Shown: positions 10,161-20,651 of the stretch, piece by piece | Layout of the letters: each line of letters opens with the position of its first letter | How positions within the stretch are numbered: the first letter of the stretch is position 1 | Assembly (NCBI RefSeq): GCF_000143415.4 | Contig: NW_003314352.1 | Location: 1 to 64,000, forward strand | Length of the DNA stretch: 64,000 nt | Origin: Selaginella moellendorffii | Taxonomy: Eukaryota > Streptophyta > Lycopodiopsida > Selaginellales > Selaginellaceae | Direction of reading: 5' to 3' | Program-made: the position numbers and the translations under genes | Notes under the pieces: generated by a model | Database searches by the model: none | Seen by the model: only the letters and a program-made list of their open reading frames with translations | What the model was told of the DNA's origin: nothing

Positions 10161-10816
10161 TCAGTGGTAACTGTCAACGAAATCCCGTGGTCTGCTTTCC
10201 AACGGCCGTGGGAACGGAATGTGCTGAAGCCGCAGAATATACTCGTGGTTTTCCAGCACACACTCGGTTGTGTGAGAACGGTGGCTCTCTTTTCCGGCCA
10301 AAGTTTGGTTGAGGGCGTCTGCTGAAGAGCGTCGCGGCTCTTCCAGGCCTAGCAGGGAATCAGGAAAACCAGAGAAACGAGGAAAAGGGAATTCCTCTCG
10401 AATGACACTTGGATTCGTCGGATTGTTAGCGGAAGTAGAGGATACCAAACGTCGATACCGGGAACAGGGACAGAGGGCTCAAGTATTTCAAGCACTCCGG
10501 GTGGTGTTGCCACAGGGACAGGCCAGTCGTTCAAGCAAAGACAGGAGAAAAATCCTTTTTATTTCCTCCTCTTCTTTTTCTTTCCCTTTGGATGTTGAGG
10601 CCAGTGTTGAGTTCTTCATCCGATCCCGCTGTAGGCTGGGTACCCCTCGTCCTCCTCGCGTTTCTGTGGGTTTTCTCGTTTTTGTTTCTCATTTGCCTTC
10701 TCTTTGTCAAGAGCTTCTTCGTTGTCCTGTGCGACTTTCTTCCCTCCAGCAGCTTTCCATCTCTGTGCGCCAATCTTACTAGATAGGAGAATGCAAGGTC
10801 TTTGAGGTAGCGGCAT
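10161..10816 (-). CDS. Uncharacterised short gene, exon structure unresolved
   Basis: Between PSF3 and the galactosyltransferase, the minus strand holds two open segments. One begins at an ATG at 10816 with CILLSSKIGAQRWKAAGGKK and becomes very rich in Lys, Glu and Asn. The other (10448-10161) reads EEFPFPRFSGFPDSLLGLEE and ends YILRLQHIPFPRPLESRP. They could be exons of one divergently transcribed gene, since the galactosyltransferase starts at 10826 on the other strand. I could not find a splice pattern joining them in frame, and I do not recognise the family. It may be non-coding. Confidence 0.3.
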
Positions 10817-10825
10817 GCTGCAGCG

Positions 10826-12588
10826 ATGAAACTTAAAGGAGCATCGGCTATCTCTGCAAAATGGATGGTTGTGCTGTGCGTTTCCAGTTTCCTCGTCGGG
10901 ATGTTGTTTACAAACAGGTAGAGACATTAGAGTTCCTGTGCTAATCAATCAGCTGACGGACTTCCTTGTGGTAGAATGTGGAATATGTCTGAGGACTTTG
11001 AAGCTGAAGCACTCAAAGCTCCTGTTAACACTGAGCATTTGCAGCTTGTTACCGAGATACAATGCGATCCAAAACCGGTAAGCTGTCCGGTTTTCCCATC
11101 CAGGTGGTGGAATGAAACCAGTTTTGTGTTTTGTGAAGAAACCAGTTACTCCTGAGCGTGAAGTCTACGTTGAGGTATCTAAGACTCATCAAGCTATAAG
11201 GTTTGTCTTTGGCACGCTTAGATATCATTTTATTTTATTTTTCTCTCTCCGTCTCTCTCCAGAAACTTGGACAAAACCATTTCTTCCTTGGAAATGGAAT
11301 TGGCCGCAGTTCGAGCGGCTCAAGCATCGACGATTGGGGGCGGAGCTGCTGAGAAGCCTGCAATGGAGAAAACCGGCGAAGCCAGGCAAAAAGTTTTCGT
11401 TGTGATTGGGATCAATACGGCTTTCAGCAGTCGGAAAAGAAGAGATTCCATTCGTGAGACTTGGATGCCTACTGGTACGCTCTTAATTGTTTTCAGTCGC
11501 CCTTGAACAATGTTTTCTTACAGGTGAAAAACGGAAGCAGCTAGAACAAGAGAAAGGCATTATCATAAAATTTGTAATTGGTCACAGGTATGCAGTTCTT
11601 CTCTATTAATCTTTGTTTATAATAGTGTACATGGTATAGTGCAACGCCTGGAGGGATTCTCGACAACGCTATTGAAGCAGAAGATGCTCAACATGGAGAC
11701 TTTTTGAGACTGGTACACGCCTTTCTTTTCCTTTTCTCGTCATGCTTTAATGCTGTCGACTTAGGATCACGTTGAAGGCTATCACGAGTTGTCTTCCAAA
11801 ACTAAAACGTACTTCTCGACGGCAGTCGCTAAGTGGGATGCGGACTATTATGTCAAAGTAGACGACGATGTTCACATAAATCTCGGTAAGCCTGACAAAT
11901 GAAACGAGCTGCAAGTTTATTCTTTCTCTCTTTATTGTTGTTTCCAGGCATGCTCACTGTCACTCTGGCTCGGCATAGATCCAAGCCTCGCGCCTACATT
12001 GGATGTATGAAGTCTGGACCTGTCCTGGCTCAAAAGTAAGAGCTCTGTTACCGTGAATGCTAAGCTCCAAGTTTGTGATTATTCAGAGGAGTGAAGTATC
12101 ACGAACCCGAGTATTGGAAATTCGGCGAAGACGGCAATCGGTACTTTAGGCACGCCACTGGCCAAGTTTATGCGATTTCCAGGGACTTGGCAACGTACAT
12201 CTCCATAAACCAGTACGTATAGTCCTTACCAAGTTTTAGTTTCTAATCTAGAAAGCTCCTTTCTTTTCCAGGCCTATTTTGCATAAGTATGCGAACGAGG
12301 ATGTTTCTCTGGGCTCCTGGTTCATAGGCCTGGACGTGGATCATATTGACGATCGTAGTTTTTGTTGTGGAACTCCTCCAGGTACTAGTCAAAGTTCTTG
12401 CCATTGTTTTACGCTGTCCTATAATTCTTTTCTGGACAGATTGTGAGTGGAAAGCTCAAGCAGGGAGTGTTTGTGTTGGATCCTTCGATTGGACGTGTAG
12501 CGGGATTTGTAGATCAGTCGAGAGGCTCGGCTTTGTTCATCAGCGCTGCGGAGAGGGGGATAGTGCTGTGTGGAACGCAGTTTTATAG
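10826..12588 (+). CDS. GT31 beta-1,3-galactosyltransferase (Golgi, type II membrane protein)
   Basis: Eleven exons (10826-10917, 10975-11077, 11139-11200, 11263-11474, 11524-11587, 11640-11712, 11765-11885, 11948-12035, 12087-12212, 12272-12381, 12440-12588) sum to 1200 nt, or 399 aa. A signal anchor lies at about residues 14-29 ([18 protein letters not shown]), followed by a DUF4094-like stem ([19 protein letters not shown]). The GT31 catalytic domain carries [12 protein letters not shown], the metal-binding [10 protein letters not shown] and [11 protein letters not shown]. The end, [19 protein letters not shown] followed by [10 protein letters not shown], is typical of the plant B3GALT1-8 group. 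These enzymes add beta-1,3-galactose to glycoproteins such as arabinogalactan proteins; the acceptor is not known here. A tiny upstream ORF (ATG at 10815) precedes the start. The gene appears intact. Confidence 0.9.
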
Positions 12589-13119
12589 CGATGGAAGAAG
12601 AAAGTTGATATCGTGCTGTAGAATCCATAGGGCCGGCAAAGTTTTGTAACATATCACCGCATTAATTTCTAGGAAATAACAAAGCTGACGGTGCTTTTAA
12701 TTGCAAAAATCTCGAGAGAGCTTTTGAGCAGCATGAAGATTCGATTGACCACGAGGAGGCGGCGTTCCCGCAATGTTGGAAAAAGATTTGCTCCCCCTGG
12801 TATGAAAACAAAAGGATCCAACCCAGACCATTCAATGCTTGGTCTTCTTCTTGGTCAGTGAGAGGCTCCCGTGTTTTGCAAAAGAAATAAAAACAGAGAA
12901 ACTTGTGACATGTGAAACGCGCAGGGTAAACTACACCGAGGGAGTAGCATAGTTTATTAGCCAATTATATGTTGAGAACGACAACGTTGCAAAAAGATAT
13001 GAGCGAAACAATTAGCTTATGTATATAAAGCCTATACTTAGAATCAAATTCAACAAATACAAGTTTAAATAAAAATTAAAGCATATTTAAAATATCCTAG
13101 CTTAAGCTTTGGAGAAACC
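12589..13119. other. Intergenic, no gene seen
   Basis: This covers the 3' side of the galactosyltransferase and AT-rich DNA from 12960. A minus-strand open stretch (12964-12662) shows no recognisable motif and is probably chance. Confidence 0.5.
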
Positions 13120-14469
13120 ATGTCAGAAACAACATTCATGAAGCTACTTACCCTCGTGCTGCTGCTCTCATACTTACTACAGCAGAGTCCTGGCCGACTT
13201 CTTGCACAGAAGCACTGTCACAACAGGAAGCCCTTGGAGATCACCTGAAGGAACCTTTGGATTTGGATTCGTAATGCCTGAGTCTTCAAGCACCCGGAAC
13301 TTCAATCTCGCGATCTGGTATGACATAGATCCGAAGAAGACTGTCGTCTGGATGGCAATGGCAAACGGGCAGCTTGTCCAGGTGAGTGAAAATGCCAAGC
13401 TTGAGTTGAAAGCCGAGGGAGGACTTTCCGTCACTGATGGCAGCAGCTCCGCCCCCTTGTGGCAAACCAATCCCGGACAGTGTTGTGCTGAAAGTGCTTC
13501 GCTGCTCGAGAACGGGAACTTAGTTGTCCTTGGAAAAGACAAGAAAGTTGCATGGCAGAGCTTTGACTCCCCAACAAACAACCTTTTGCCCGAGCAGCAG
13601 CTCCGCACACAAGGAAATCCGTCCTTGGGATACGCGAGGTTGATTTCCCAGTCTGGAGCATGCTTGTTCTCAACAGTGGTCAGGTGCTGCTCAAGAACTT
13701 AAAGCTGGAGATCCCGCAAAAGTACTGGTCTATTGCAAATCCGACACTGAAGTCCACCATGACTTGCCTGGATGACGAAACCGGAGAGCACGTCTCGAAC
13801 AACAACGCTTGCCAGCCTGATCGTTCTCTCAAGTTCCCGGGCGTTTTGAACTTGAGCTCTCAAGGGGTCCTTTCCTTTTACGACGCAACTGGAAAGAGCT
13901 GGGAATGAGGATCAACGAGTTCAGAAGACTACGCGCTTGACTAAAACGATGCGAATGTGTTGAGGAGACTTACGCTGGACGACGATGGCAATCTCAGGAT
14001 CTACAGCTTCGGCCCGAAGAACAAGAGTGGCTCCTGGAGCGTCGTCTGGCGAGCCGTCATGCTCGAGTGCGACATCTTTGGAACATGTGGACCTTTCGCT
14101 CTCTGCACCTACAGGCCCATAAAAACTTGGAGCTGTCCTCCTGGATTTCACTGAGTTGATCCAAACGACGAATCGAAGGGGTGTGACTACGACATACCTC
14201 TGGGAGCGTGTCAAAACTCCCTGATCTCGGTGAAGCTCGTCCAGGTGAATCGAGCAGACTACTACTTCAACGATTACAACTTCGACTCGACCATCAAGTT
14301 GCTCGTGAAGTGCAAGGACACCTGCATGCAAGACTGTAAGTGCCTGGCAACCGCATACAAGTACGACGGCACGGGCTTGTGCTTCCTCAAAGGCAACTCC
14401 AACAAACTCTACAATGGTAAGCAGATCTTGAACGAGATGAACATGGTGTTTATGAAGTCGTCTTCATAG
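13120..14469 (+). pseudogene. Broken G-type (S-domain) lectin receptor, extracellular part
   Basis: A signal peptide starts at ATG 13120 (KLLTLVLLLSYLLQQ). The B-lectin domain follows in another frame (13202-13665; SPEGTFGFGFV, FNLAIWYDIDPKKTVVWMA, WQSFDSPTNNLLPEQ). The S-locus and PAN-like parts return to the first frame (CDIFGTCGPFALCTY, CKDTCMQDCKCLATAYKYDG). There are therefore two compensating frameshifts, plus stops near 13906, 13942 and 14152. Intact relatives are plasma-membrane receptor kinases. No kinase domain follows on this strand, and the ORF ends at a TAG at 14467. It is a pseudogene beyond reasonable doubt, though each break could also be checked against sequencing error. Confidence 0.8.
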
Positions 14470-14829
14470 CATCCTGGAGCTGGCGATACGTGAGCTTGGT
14501 CAGGAACCCCTCAATCTCTGCTGTCATCTCCTCCCATTTCTTGCGGGAGGTTTCTTCCACACAGCTGCCACGACTGCAGCTCCAGTGGCAAACAGCCCGA
14601 GCTAGATAATGGCCACGGACAGAATGATGGAGTGGAGGTGCCGCGAGAGGTCAACTGTCCGTGTGTTTATCTTTGGCATGACTTGGTCCGTGGTGTTTGC
14701 ATCCACGAGGAAGGGATCGTGCTGGTCGTCGGCTGCAGATGTGTCCAGGCTCAACTTCTGCAACGAGTTAGGCTTGGGAGGATTTGTGAGCATGTATAGA
14801 GGAAACATGGCCATGAAGAACATCATCAC
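14463..14829 (-). pseudogene. Inverted membrane/juxtamembrane remnant of a lectin receptor kinase
   Basis: Read on the minus strand, this piece shows a hydrophobic segment (HSIILSVAII, a stop, then LGLFATGAAVVAAVW) and a basic stop-transfer KKPP. In another frame it then gives EEMTAEIEGFLTKLTYRQLQDAM. That last part resembles the juxtamembrane FSYKQLQDAT motif that precedes kinase domains in S-domain receptor kinases. It abuts the + strand lectin pseudogene, so the two halves of one receptor now lie head to head. The kinase itself is absent. Confidence 0.45.
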
Positions 14830-15987
14830 CCAAGAGGGGGGATGGGTAGTTTTTGAATTGAGCTTAAGTTAATGAAAGTCAAAAGAAGGAGCTGCAATCT
14901 CTTCGTCTGCATATGCTTATTTAGATTATTGGTTCAACACTAACTAATCTTTTAGCTTACAAAGAAAGAAAAATATCTATTAAACAACATAATTAATATT
15001 AAAATCAGAATATATTCAGTCTTTTTTTCTTCCATATTCAGAAAAATAGAAATGGGTATAATGAGATGCTCCTTCATTATAGACTCGTATTGCATATAAT
15101 GTTGTGCCATGCATTCAACATAATAAGTAAGTGGAATTGACTTTAGTCCATATGATCATGCATATCATCAGGATCAAATATATGGACTGAAACACCATGT
15201 GTGACAAATGTGGATCTAATGACATAGAAACATTTAATAAATTACTTTAACCACTAACATCACCTATCACAAAATCTCCCAAGAATATCCTCAAAGGCAC
15301 CCTTCTTCTCAAGTGCAAAAACAATTTAGCTTATCTCTTTTGCTACTTGCACTATTGACTTGAATCTTTCTGTAGCATCAAACATAATCCCCTTTAGTAG
15401 ACAAAATAACTCTAACAAAATTTATATGGCTATGACCGAATAGTGTCAATAGCAAAGGAATGCTGAGTGAAGAACCTCCAAGTCAATCACATTTGGGATG
15501 ATGTCTGTAGAGCTATTGTATCCTGGTAAAGCAAGAGTAGTACACTCGTTAGCTCATGTGGCCTTATGGCAGTTCCCAACGTGGTATAGAGCATGGTAGT
15601 TCTAGGAATAAACATGGAAAAAAAAAAAGAATAGAGTTAAACTGTAAATAAAGAAGTCATGCACCTTTTGCTTTTGCCCACTAGTGCCTTTTGTATTCAC
15701 TAGTATACTTGAAAGAAGGCAGCCAGATAAAAACTCTATAAATCCATTATTGTTTTCAGTCAAGTGTGCAAGAAGGCCTTCCCATAGTAGAGAGCGGGGA
15801 AGGATCATGACAACCACATAAACCTATAAGGTTTGGAAAAGTGTTAGGCTTGCAACACATTCCATGATGGAGTATTCTTATGTGGTGGTGGCATCCTATC
15901 AAGAAGATAAAAAAAGATGAAATCAATCTTCTTATAAGATATGAGCTAATTTAGGCTATGGATCCACCAATCAAGTATGTAGAGCTC

Positions 15988-16182
15988 CTAACTAGTAACA
16001 TCTAAAAGTTGCATGTAATCCCCAATAAGAACAACAACTTCCCCAACACTAGCCATTTGGGATAGAGGGTGAACTTGAAACACAATTATTAGAACTAGTA
16101 GTTGGAGATAAAATTCATGCTTACTAATCTGTTTGTGAATAGTTGCAAAGGAGAGCTCTTCCAAATAGTCATCTGTAGCCAT
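15988..16182 (-). pseudogene. Possible PIF1-like helicase fragment
   Basis: The translation includes LSQMASVGEVVVLIGDYMQL, which resembles the region around the Walker B/GDFxQLPPV motif of PIF1-type helicases, as found in Helitrons and their relatives. Surrounding frames on the same strand contain several stops. It is only about 64 codons long, so the call rests on one motif. Confidence 0.25.
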
Positions 16183-17845
16183 AGGGAGGGATGGGAAGAA
16201 TGTCTTAGTCCTCTAAAAAGACTAGTGGCTACTTTTTGCAACATTTATAAAAAAAAGTGAAGTCAAGAATGACTAAAAAAATGTTCCAAATCAAAGTCCT
16301 TACTCTCATGAAAGGCTTCATGATGGCCCTTTTGGTGGTTGTGAGGAGCAGGTATTGGAATTTTTTGTGCTAGAATCTCTTGTACAATTTCCTCTAGTTC
16401 AATGGTATTTGAATTTAGCATCTCCTTAATGGTTTCCTGAGTGTGGATTCCTGGGTTTTGTTGTTAAACTTTAACAACATCGTCATCATGGTTAGAAAGA
16501 GCCTTTGGAAAATAAAAATATAACTCAAGGTTAATATTTTCTAGTTAAACATTGAGTTTCAAGTGAACTTAAATGACATTTGAGGTAGAGATTCAGCTCA
16601 AAGTCCAATGTTAGCATCTACTCTAAAAGTTCAAGGTACCATAGGCATAACTCCCTCTCATGTGTACAAGGATAATAGAACTCTAGCTCATACATCCCAA
16701 GTTTCTTGCCTCTAATCAAGAGCTTTTGCAAAACACCAGCTATGTATATGGGTGCACCAGGGCAATATTTTAAATATCTACAAAGTAAAAAAATATATAT
16801 AAATACCAATATATAAATGAAAATTGAGAAAATAACTATAATTATGTGCCTCGCAAGAAATGGTTGTCCTAGTTGGTTCTTGAACTCAGCTGATCTTGTC
16901 CCACTATGAGGAAGCCAATTATTCCTGTAACTCCGCAAAACAAGCATAAATATATTCTTTGAGAGTGATACTTGTGCAAGTGCTGGAAAGAAACTTTTTG
17001 TCCCAGACTTGCAACATCTCCTCACTAGTGGCAATACTCTAAGAAATATATGCCTTCTCCTTCATCACCTTTTCCATCCTTGTCTCGCAGCATTTTTCGT
17101 TATTTTGCAGCCAAGTGTTGAGAATTTCCAAGTAGATGCTTTATTCAGCAAAAGACATTTTACTCTTAAAGATGTTGTAAATGAGCTCCTTCGGTGCTTT
17201 ACATGTTCCTACATACATAAGAATTATGAAATGTTTCATAAATTTTAAAAGAACTTATGAATGCAAGAATAAATCTTAGCAATGCTATCAAACCATTCCT
17301 ACCCGTGTTATATATCTGCAATTAAGAGCAATTTTTTCACCTTTGTTCTCTTTATATTCAAATTTGTTGCTCAATTGCAAGCCATTCCATCTCCTTCTGT
17401 TACTCATCCCCTTGGGCATTTTTAAAGAATGAGGCTCTTTTTCCTTTGATTATGGACTACAACAAAAATTATGTAAGTCAATGCATACTTCAATATTAAT
17501 TTAACTTCACCTAGATAGCAACCAAAAAATCAAGTGGTAGTTGGTACCAAGTATGCAATTCTTAGCGTTTCCTAGCTGCTAGCTTCACTTGAATTGTTTC
17601 AAATACCTCACGATGTACAATGTTTTGACCTCGTCTAGTGAGAGCATGCCAATAAACCAAAAGTGCTCAATATCATGTACCAATGTATTAGTTTAAAACA
17701 CAAACTAGTGAAGCCTACAAAAACACGATATTAGTTAAATTTACAAAATAAATTCTTATATATTGATCTTATGGCATGCCATGGTGAGCTTCACAATGTG
17801 CTCTCAAGTTATTAATTCGACAAGTGTAATTAGAACATTAATGTG

Positions 17846-18142
17846 TCATTCTTCGTCATCTCGAAATTTCTCCTGAATGCACTTCCAAAATGCCAACCAC
17901 CTATTATTTCCATCGATCACCCAAAAGAGCTTTCCAATGAACTCTACAGTCTCTACATGTTGTCTTAAGAATCCATCAAACTCACAAGACTTTTGCAGCC
18001 ATATAAAATCCCATTTTTGCTCAAGTTCAATAGTCACTGGCTTTATCCAACTTGTTTTGATTTTTTTCCGTGTTGAAGGGGTGGGAAAAATTGGTTCATA
18101 TGCAAACCAACATCTCCCCACCTTTGTTTTTCTTAGACGCAA
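17846..18142 (-). other. Open frame with IDGNNRW motif, unknown
   Basis: A 98-codon frame with Trp-rich text (IELEQKWDFIWLQKSCEF, LFWVIDGNNRWLAFWKCI). The IDGNxR core recalls ParB/sulfiredoxin-type folds seen in some plant repeat-associated proteins, but there is no second motif. It is probably a transposon-derived fragment. Confidence 0.25.
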
Positions 18143-18755
18143 GCTTTCTTGGTTTTTTTCATGTTTCTAGGGGTAAGATCTTTATATTTTAGAAAATAAG
18201 GAAAGATAGAAATATTAATTCTTGTGTAAACTAATATTTTCAATTATTGTAATAACTTGACAAGACATTTCTTGTGAAAATGGGATGGTGGAAGACATCA
18301 ATTCTTGTGTGAGTTGACCTCTCCTATATTTTTGTTATGTTTTTATTTTTTCTCGAAAGGTAGGGTGAAGTCAGTTCTCACATGAACCGATCTCTCCCAC
18401 ATTTGTTTTCTTTGCATTTCTTGTAGTTTACATTCTATTTTTCACATGTTTTACTTATAAACTTTTCTTGTGAGAGCATATATAAATCAAGCTTAATTAA
18501 CTAGAACTTCCAACAAGGGACTTAAACTTATAATGCTGCAAATTTACTTTACATTTCAAATTGGATGTTATAGTATTTTGCCTTTTATTTTAGAGAAAGC
18601 GTCAAGGCTAGTCTCAATGGTCCTGGTCTTTAGGAAAAGGCAATCACCTTGATTATTGTAGGCTTGGTTGATTAAGTGGAAAAGTATCCAATGAAGTTTT
18701 TGCTAGTCGTGCTGAAAGAGGCAATGAAGAGCATAACAACGACATAGATGTTGAG

Positions 18756-19145
18756 ATGGATGCTCAAATTGATCTTAATGCTAGTGTTATTGAGGCTGTT
18801 GGTACTGGTGCTCCTGAGACTGCAACTATTAGTGGTAGAGTACTATCATTTGATGCTAATGGTGGTGGGGGAGCTATGCCTTTGGTTGTTGAGGCTGTTC
18901 GTGGCAAGGTAGATGAACTTACTAAGGAGGTTATTAGTAGTGTTGTAGCTGAATCTACTATGGAGGCTGTTGGGGGTGTAGTAGCTACTCCTACTACTCC
19001 TAAGGTTGGTGGTGCAGGGGGAGTTAGTGGTGGTGAGGGATTATGCATACATGATTCTAACACCATTTTAAATTACCATATTTGGGAAACAATCATCCAA
19101 GCTCAAGAACAGACAGTCAGTAAAGTGTTACAAGAAATGGTGTAG
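18756..19145 (+). CDS. Hypothetical small Gly/Val/Thr-rich ORF
   Basis: A 129-codon frame from ATG 18756, with upstream in-frame acidic text (NNDIDVEMDAQIDLN). The protein is rich in Val, Ala, Gly and Thr and ends IWETIIQAQEQTVSKVLQEM. No domain is recognised. It lies just upstream of a gypsy LTR, so it could be the exon of a disrupted gene or part of an older element. Confidence 0.3.
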   Translation: MDAQIDLNASVIEAVGTGAPETATISGRVLSFDANGGGGAMPLVVEAVRGKVDELTKEVISSVVAESTMEAVGGVVATPTTPKVGGAGGVSGGEGLCIHDSNTILNYHIWETIIQAQEQTVSKVLQEMV

Positions 19146-19470
19146 AATGGCCCTCATCATTTTTTGGTTCCTTTATGCCGGTTGGTTCAAAGCCATTACG
19201 TGTGCTTAACTTACGACCTCACATGGCTATCTATAGCTCCTTTGCAAAGGTTGGGTTTGGGAGCACAATTGGTACCTTCATCGTTTTACAATCTTTCCCT
19301 AGAACCAGTTGGACAAACAAGGTAGAAATGGGCAAAAAACTTAACAAAAAATGAAATAGAATGCCAAGAGATGTTGGTTTGCATGAGAACCATCCCTTAA
19401 GAGAAAACAAAAGTCAAGAAAAGGAAAAACCTCTAATGGAAGAAAGAAGGTGAAGAGACGTTGGTGTAAG

Positions 19471-20636
19471 TGTAAGGAACCAACTCTCCAAGGTGTTGTA
19501 GGCTAAAGGATCCCCGAAAGCATGACCAAAATGACAAAAAGTTTATCGAATGGGACCGAGTTGAAGATCAAGTCCAAGACCGACTCTGAGACCGAGTTCG
19601 AGATAGAGTCCAGGATCGAGTCTGATGCCGAATCGGAGACTGAGCTTGAGACCGAGTTCGAGACCGAGTTCAAGATAGAGTCCGAGATCCAAATCGGGTC
19701 CGAGACCGAGTCCGAGGTTGAGTCCGAAGTCAAGTCCGAGATTAGGTTCGAGATTGAGTCCGAGATTGAGTCCGAGACCGAGTCTGAAGTCGGGTCCGAG
19801 ATTGAGTCCGAGATCGAATCCGAGACCGAGTCCGAGTACAAATACAAGTCAAGAGGTGAAAGCCCAAAGCGTGCGTCTCCCGGGGGGGGGGGGGGGGGGG
19901 GCTGCAGGGGGTTCCAAAAGTATAGTAGGGATAGTGAGGTCCAGGAACCAATCTTGAAGCAACTCTCCAGTGGTGCTTCTAAACTGACTTGAGGTTGAGA
20001 CTGGGGCCGAGGGGCCTTGGGTGGGAGTGAGCATGGACTTGGGTGGTGCCTGAGGGGCCACCCAAGGAAGTGCTCAAGAGCAACTCCCACTCCCGATAGG
20101 GAAACCGATTGCAGTGCTCCCGACTCATGTGGAGTGGTGCCCCACTTGAGTATCTTGTGGCTCATTGGTCCTCGCCCTTCCTAAGGGCTTGGGCCTTCCC
20201 TTCGAGATGGAAGTGGGGGGGTAGAGGTACCCATACTGGGCTGTTAGGCCATAGTGTTTTGCCCTGGCGTCCCGAAGCAAGTGTTGCACCTAAGACTTGG
20301 GATTTAGAAGGTCCTATGATCAAGTGTTGTAATACCAAGGGGTGTTAGGAACTTAGAGGCTTGGTGTGCTTAGTTTCTTGTGCATGCGGGGAGTGTAGCC
20401 GAACCTTAAGTCCAGTCTAACCCGGGGAGGGGGATTGGGAGAGATTTGGGAATCTGTGGAATGATGGCTAACGCTCCATTGCTCGTGCAATGAGTAGCTG
20501 AAACCAAGTAGGACCAAGTAGGAGTTGGTACCATAGGCGGGAACCTTGGTGAGGGAACTTAGCAAAAACCAAGGCAGTGTTGGACGAATAGACGAGGTAA
20601 GCTGGCAAATTGGAAAGAAAAAATTTGTGGCTTACA
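19471..20636 (+). repeat. Family A 5' LTR (1166 bp)
   Basis: Bounded by TGTAAGGAAC and GTGGCTTACA, with six-base inverted ends TGTAAG/CTTACA. It is matched in reverse by the solo LTR at 34295-35451, which fixes both ends. It contains a hexamer array (GAGTCC/GAGACC types, 19555-19855), a run of about 19 G (19879-19898) and the shared module described under findings. Confidence 0.93.
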
Positions 20637-20639
20637 ATT

Positions 20640-20651
20640 TGGTATCGGAGC
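20640..20651 (+). other. Primer-binding site, family A
   Basis: TGGTATCGGAGC lies three bases after the LTR end. It matches the usual plant initiator tRNA-Met site TGGTATCAGAGC except for one base. Family B carries the same variant. Confidence 0.9.

Larger units (their letters stand above)
14873..18755. other. AT-rich gene-poor DNA with degraded relics
   Basis: About 3.9 kb rich in A/T with only short interrupted frames. One fragment resembles a helicase (15988-16182) and another an IDGNNRWLAFW protein (17846-18142); both are listed separately. The segment 16618-17034 is open on the minus strand but shows only a hydrophobic run and nothing I recognise. No RNA gene was noticed. Confidence 0.5.

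Noticed and set aside
12662-12964. 100-codon minus-strand frame after the galactosyltransferase
   Set aside because: No motif, no start context, and it overlaps the likely 3' untranslated region of the + strand gene.
19503-20165. 220-codon minus-strand frame with SDSISDSISD repeats in the family A LTR
   Set aside because: Translation of the hexamer array in an LTR, not conserved as a frame in the solo LTR.
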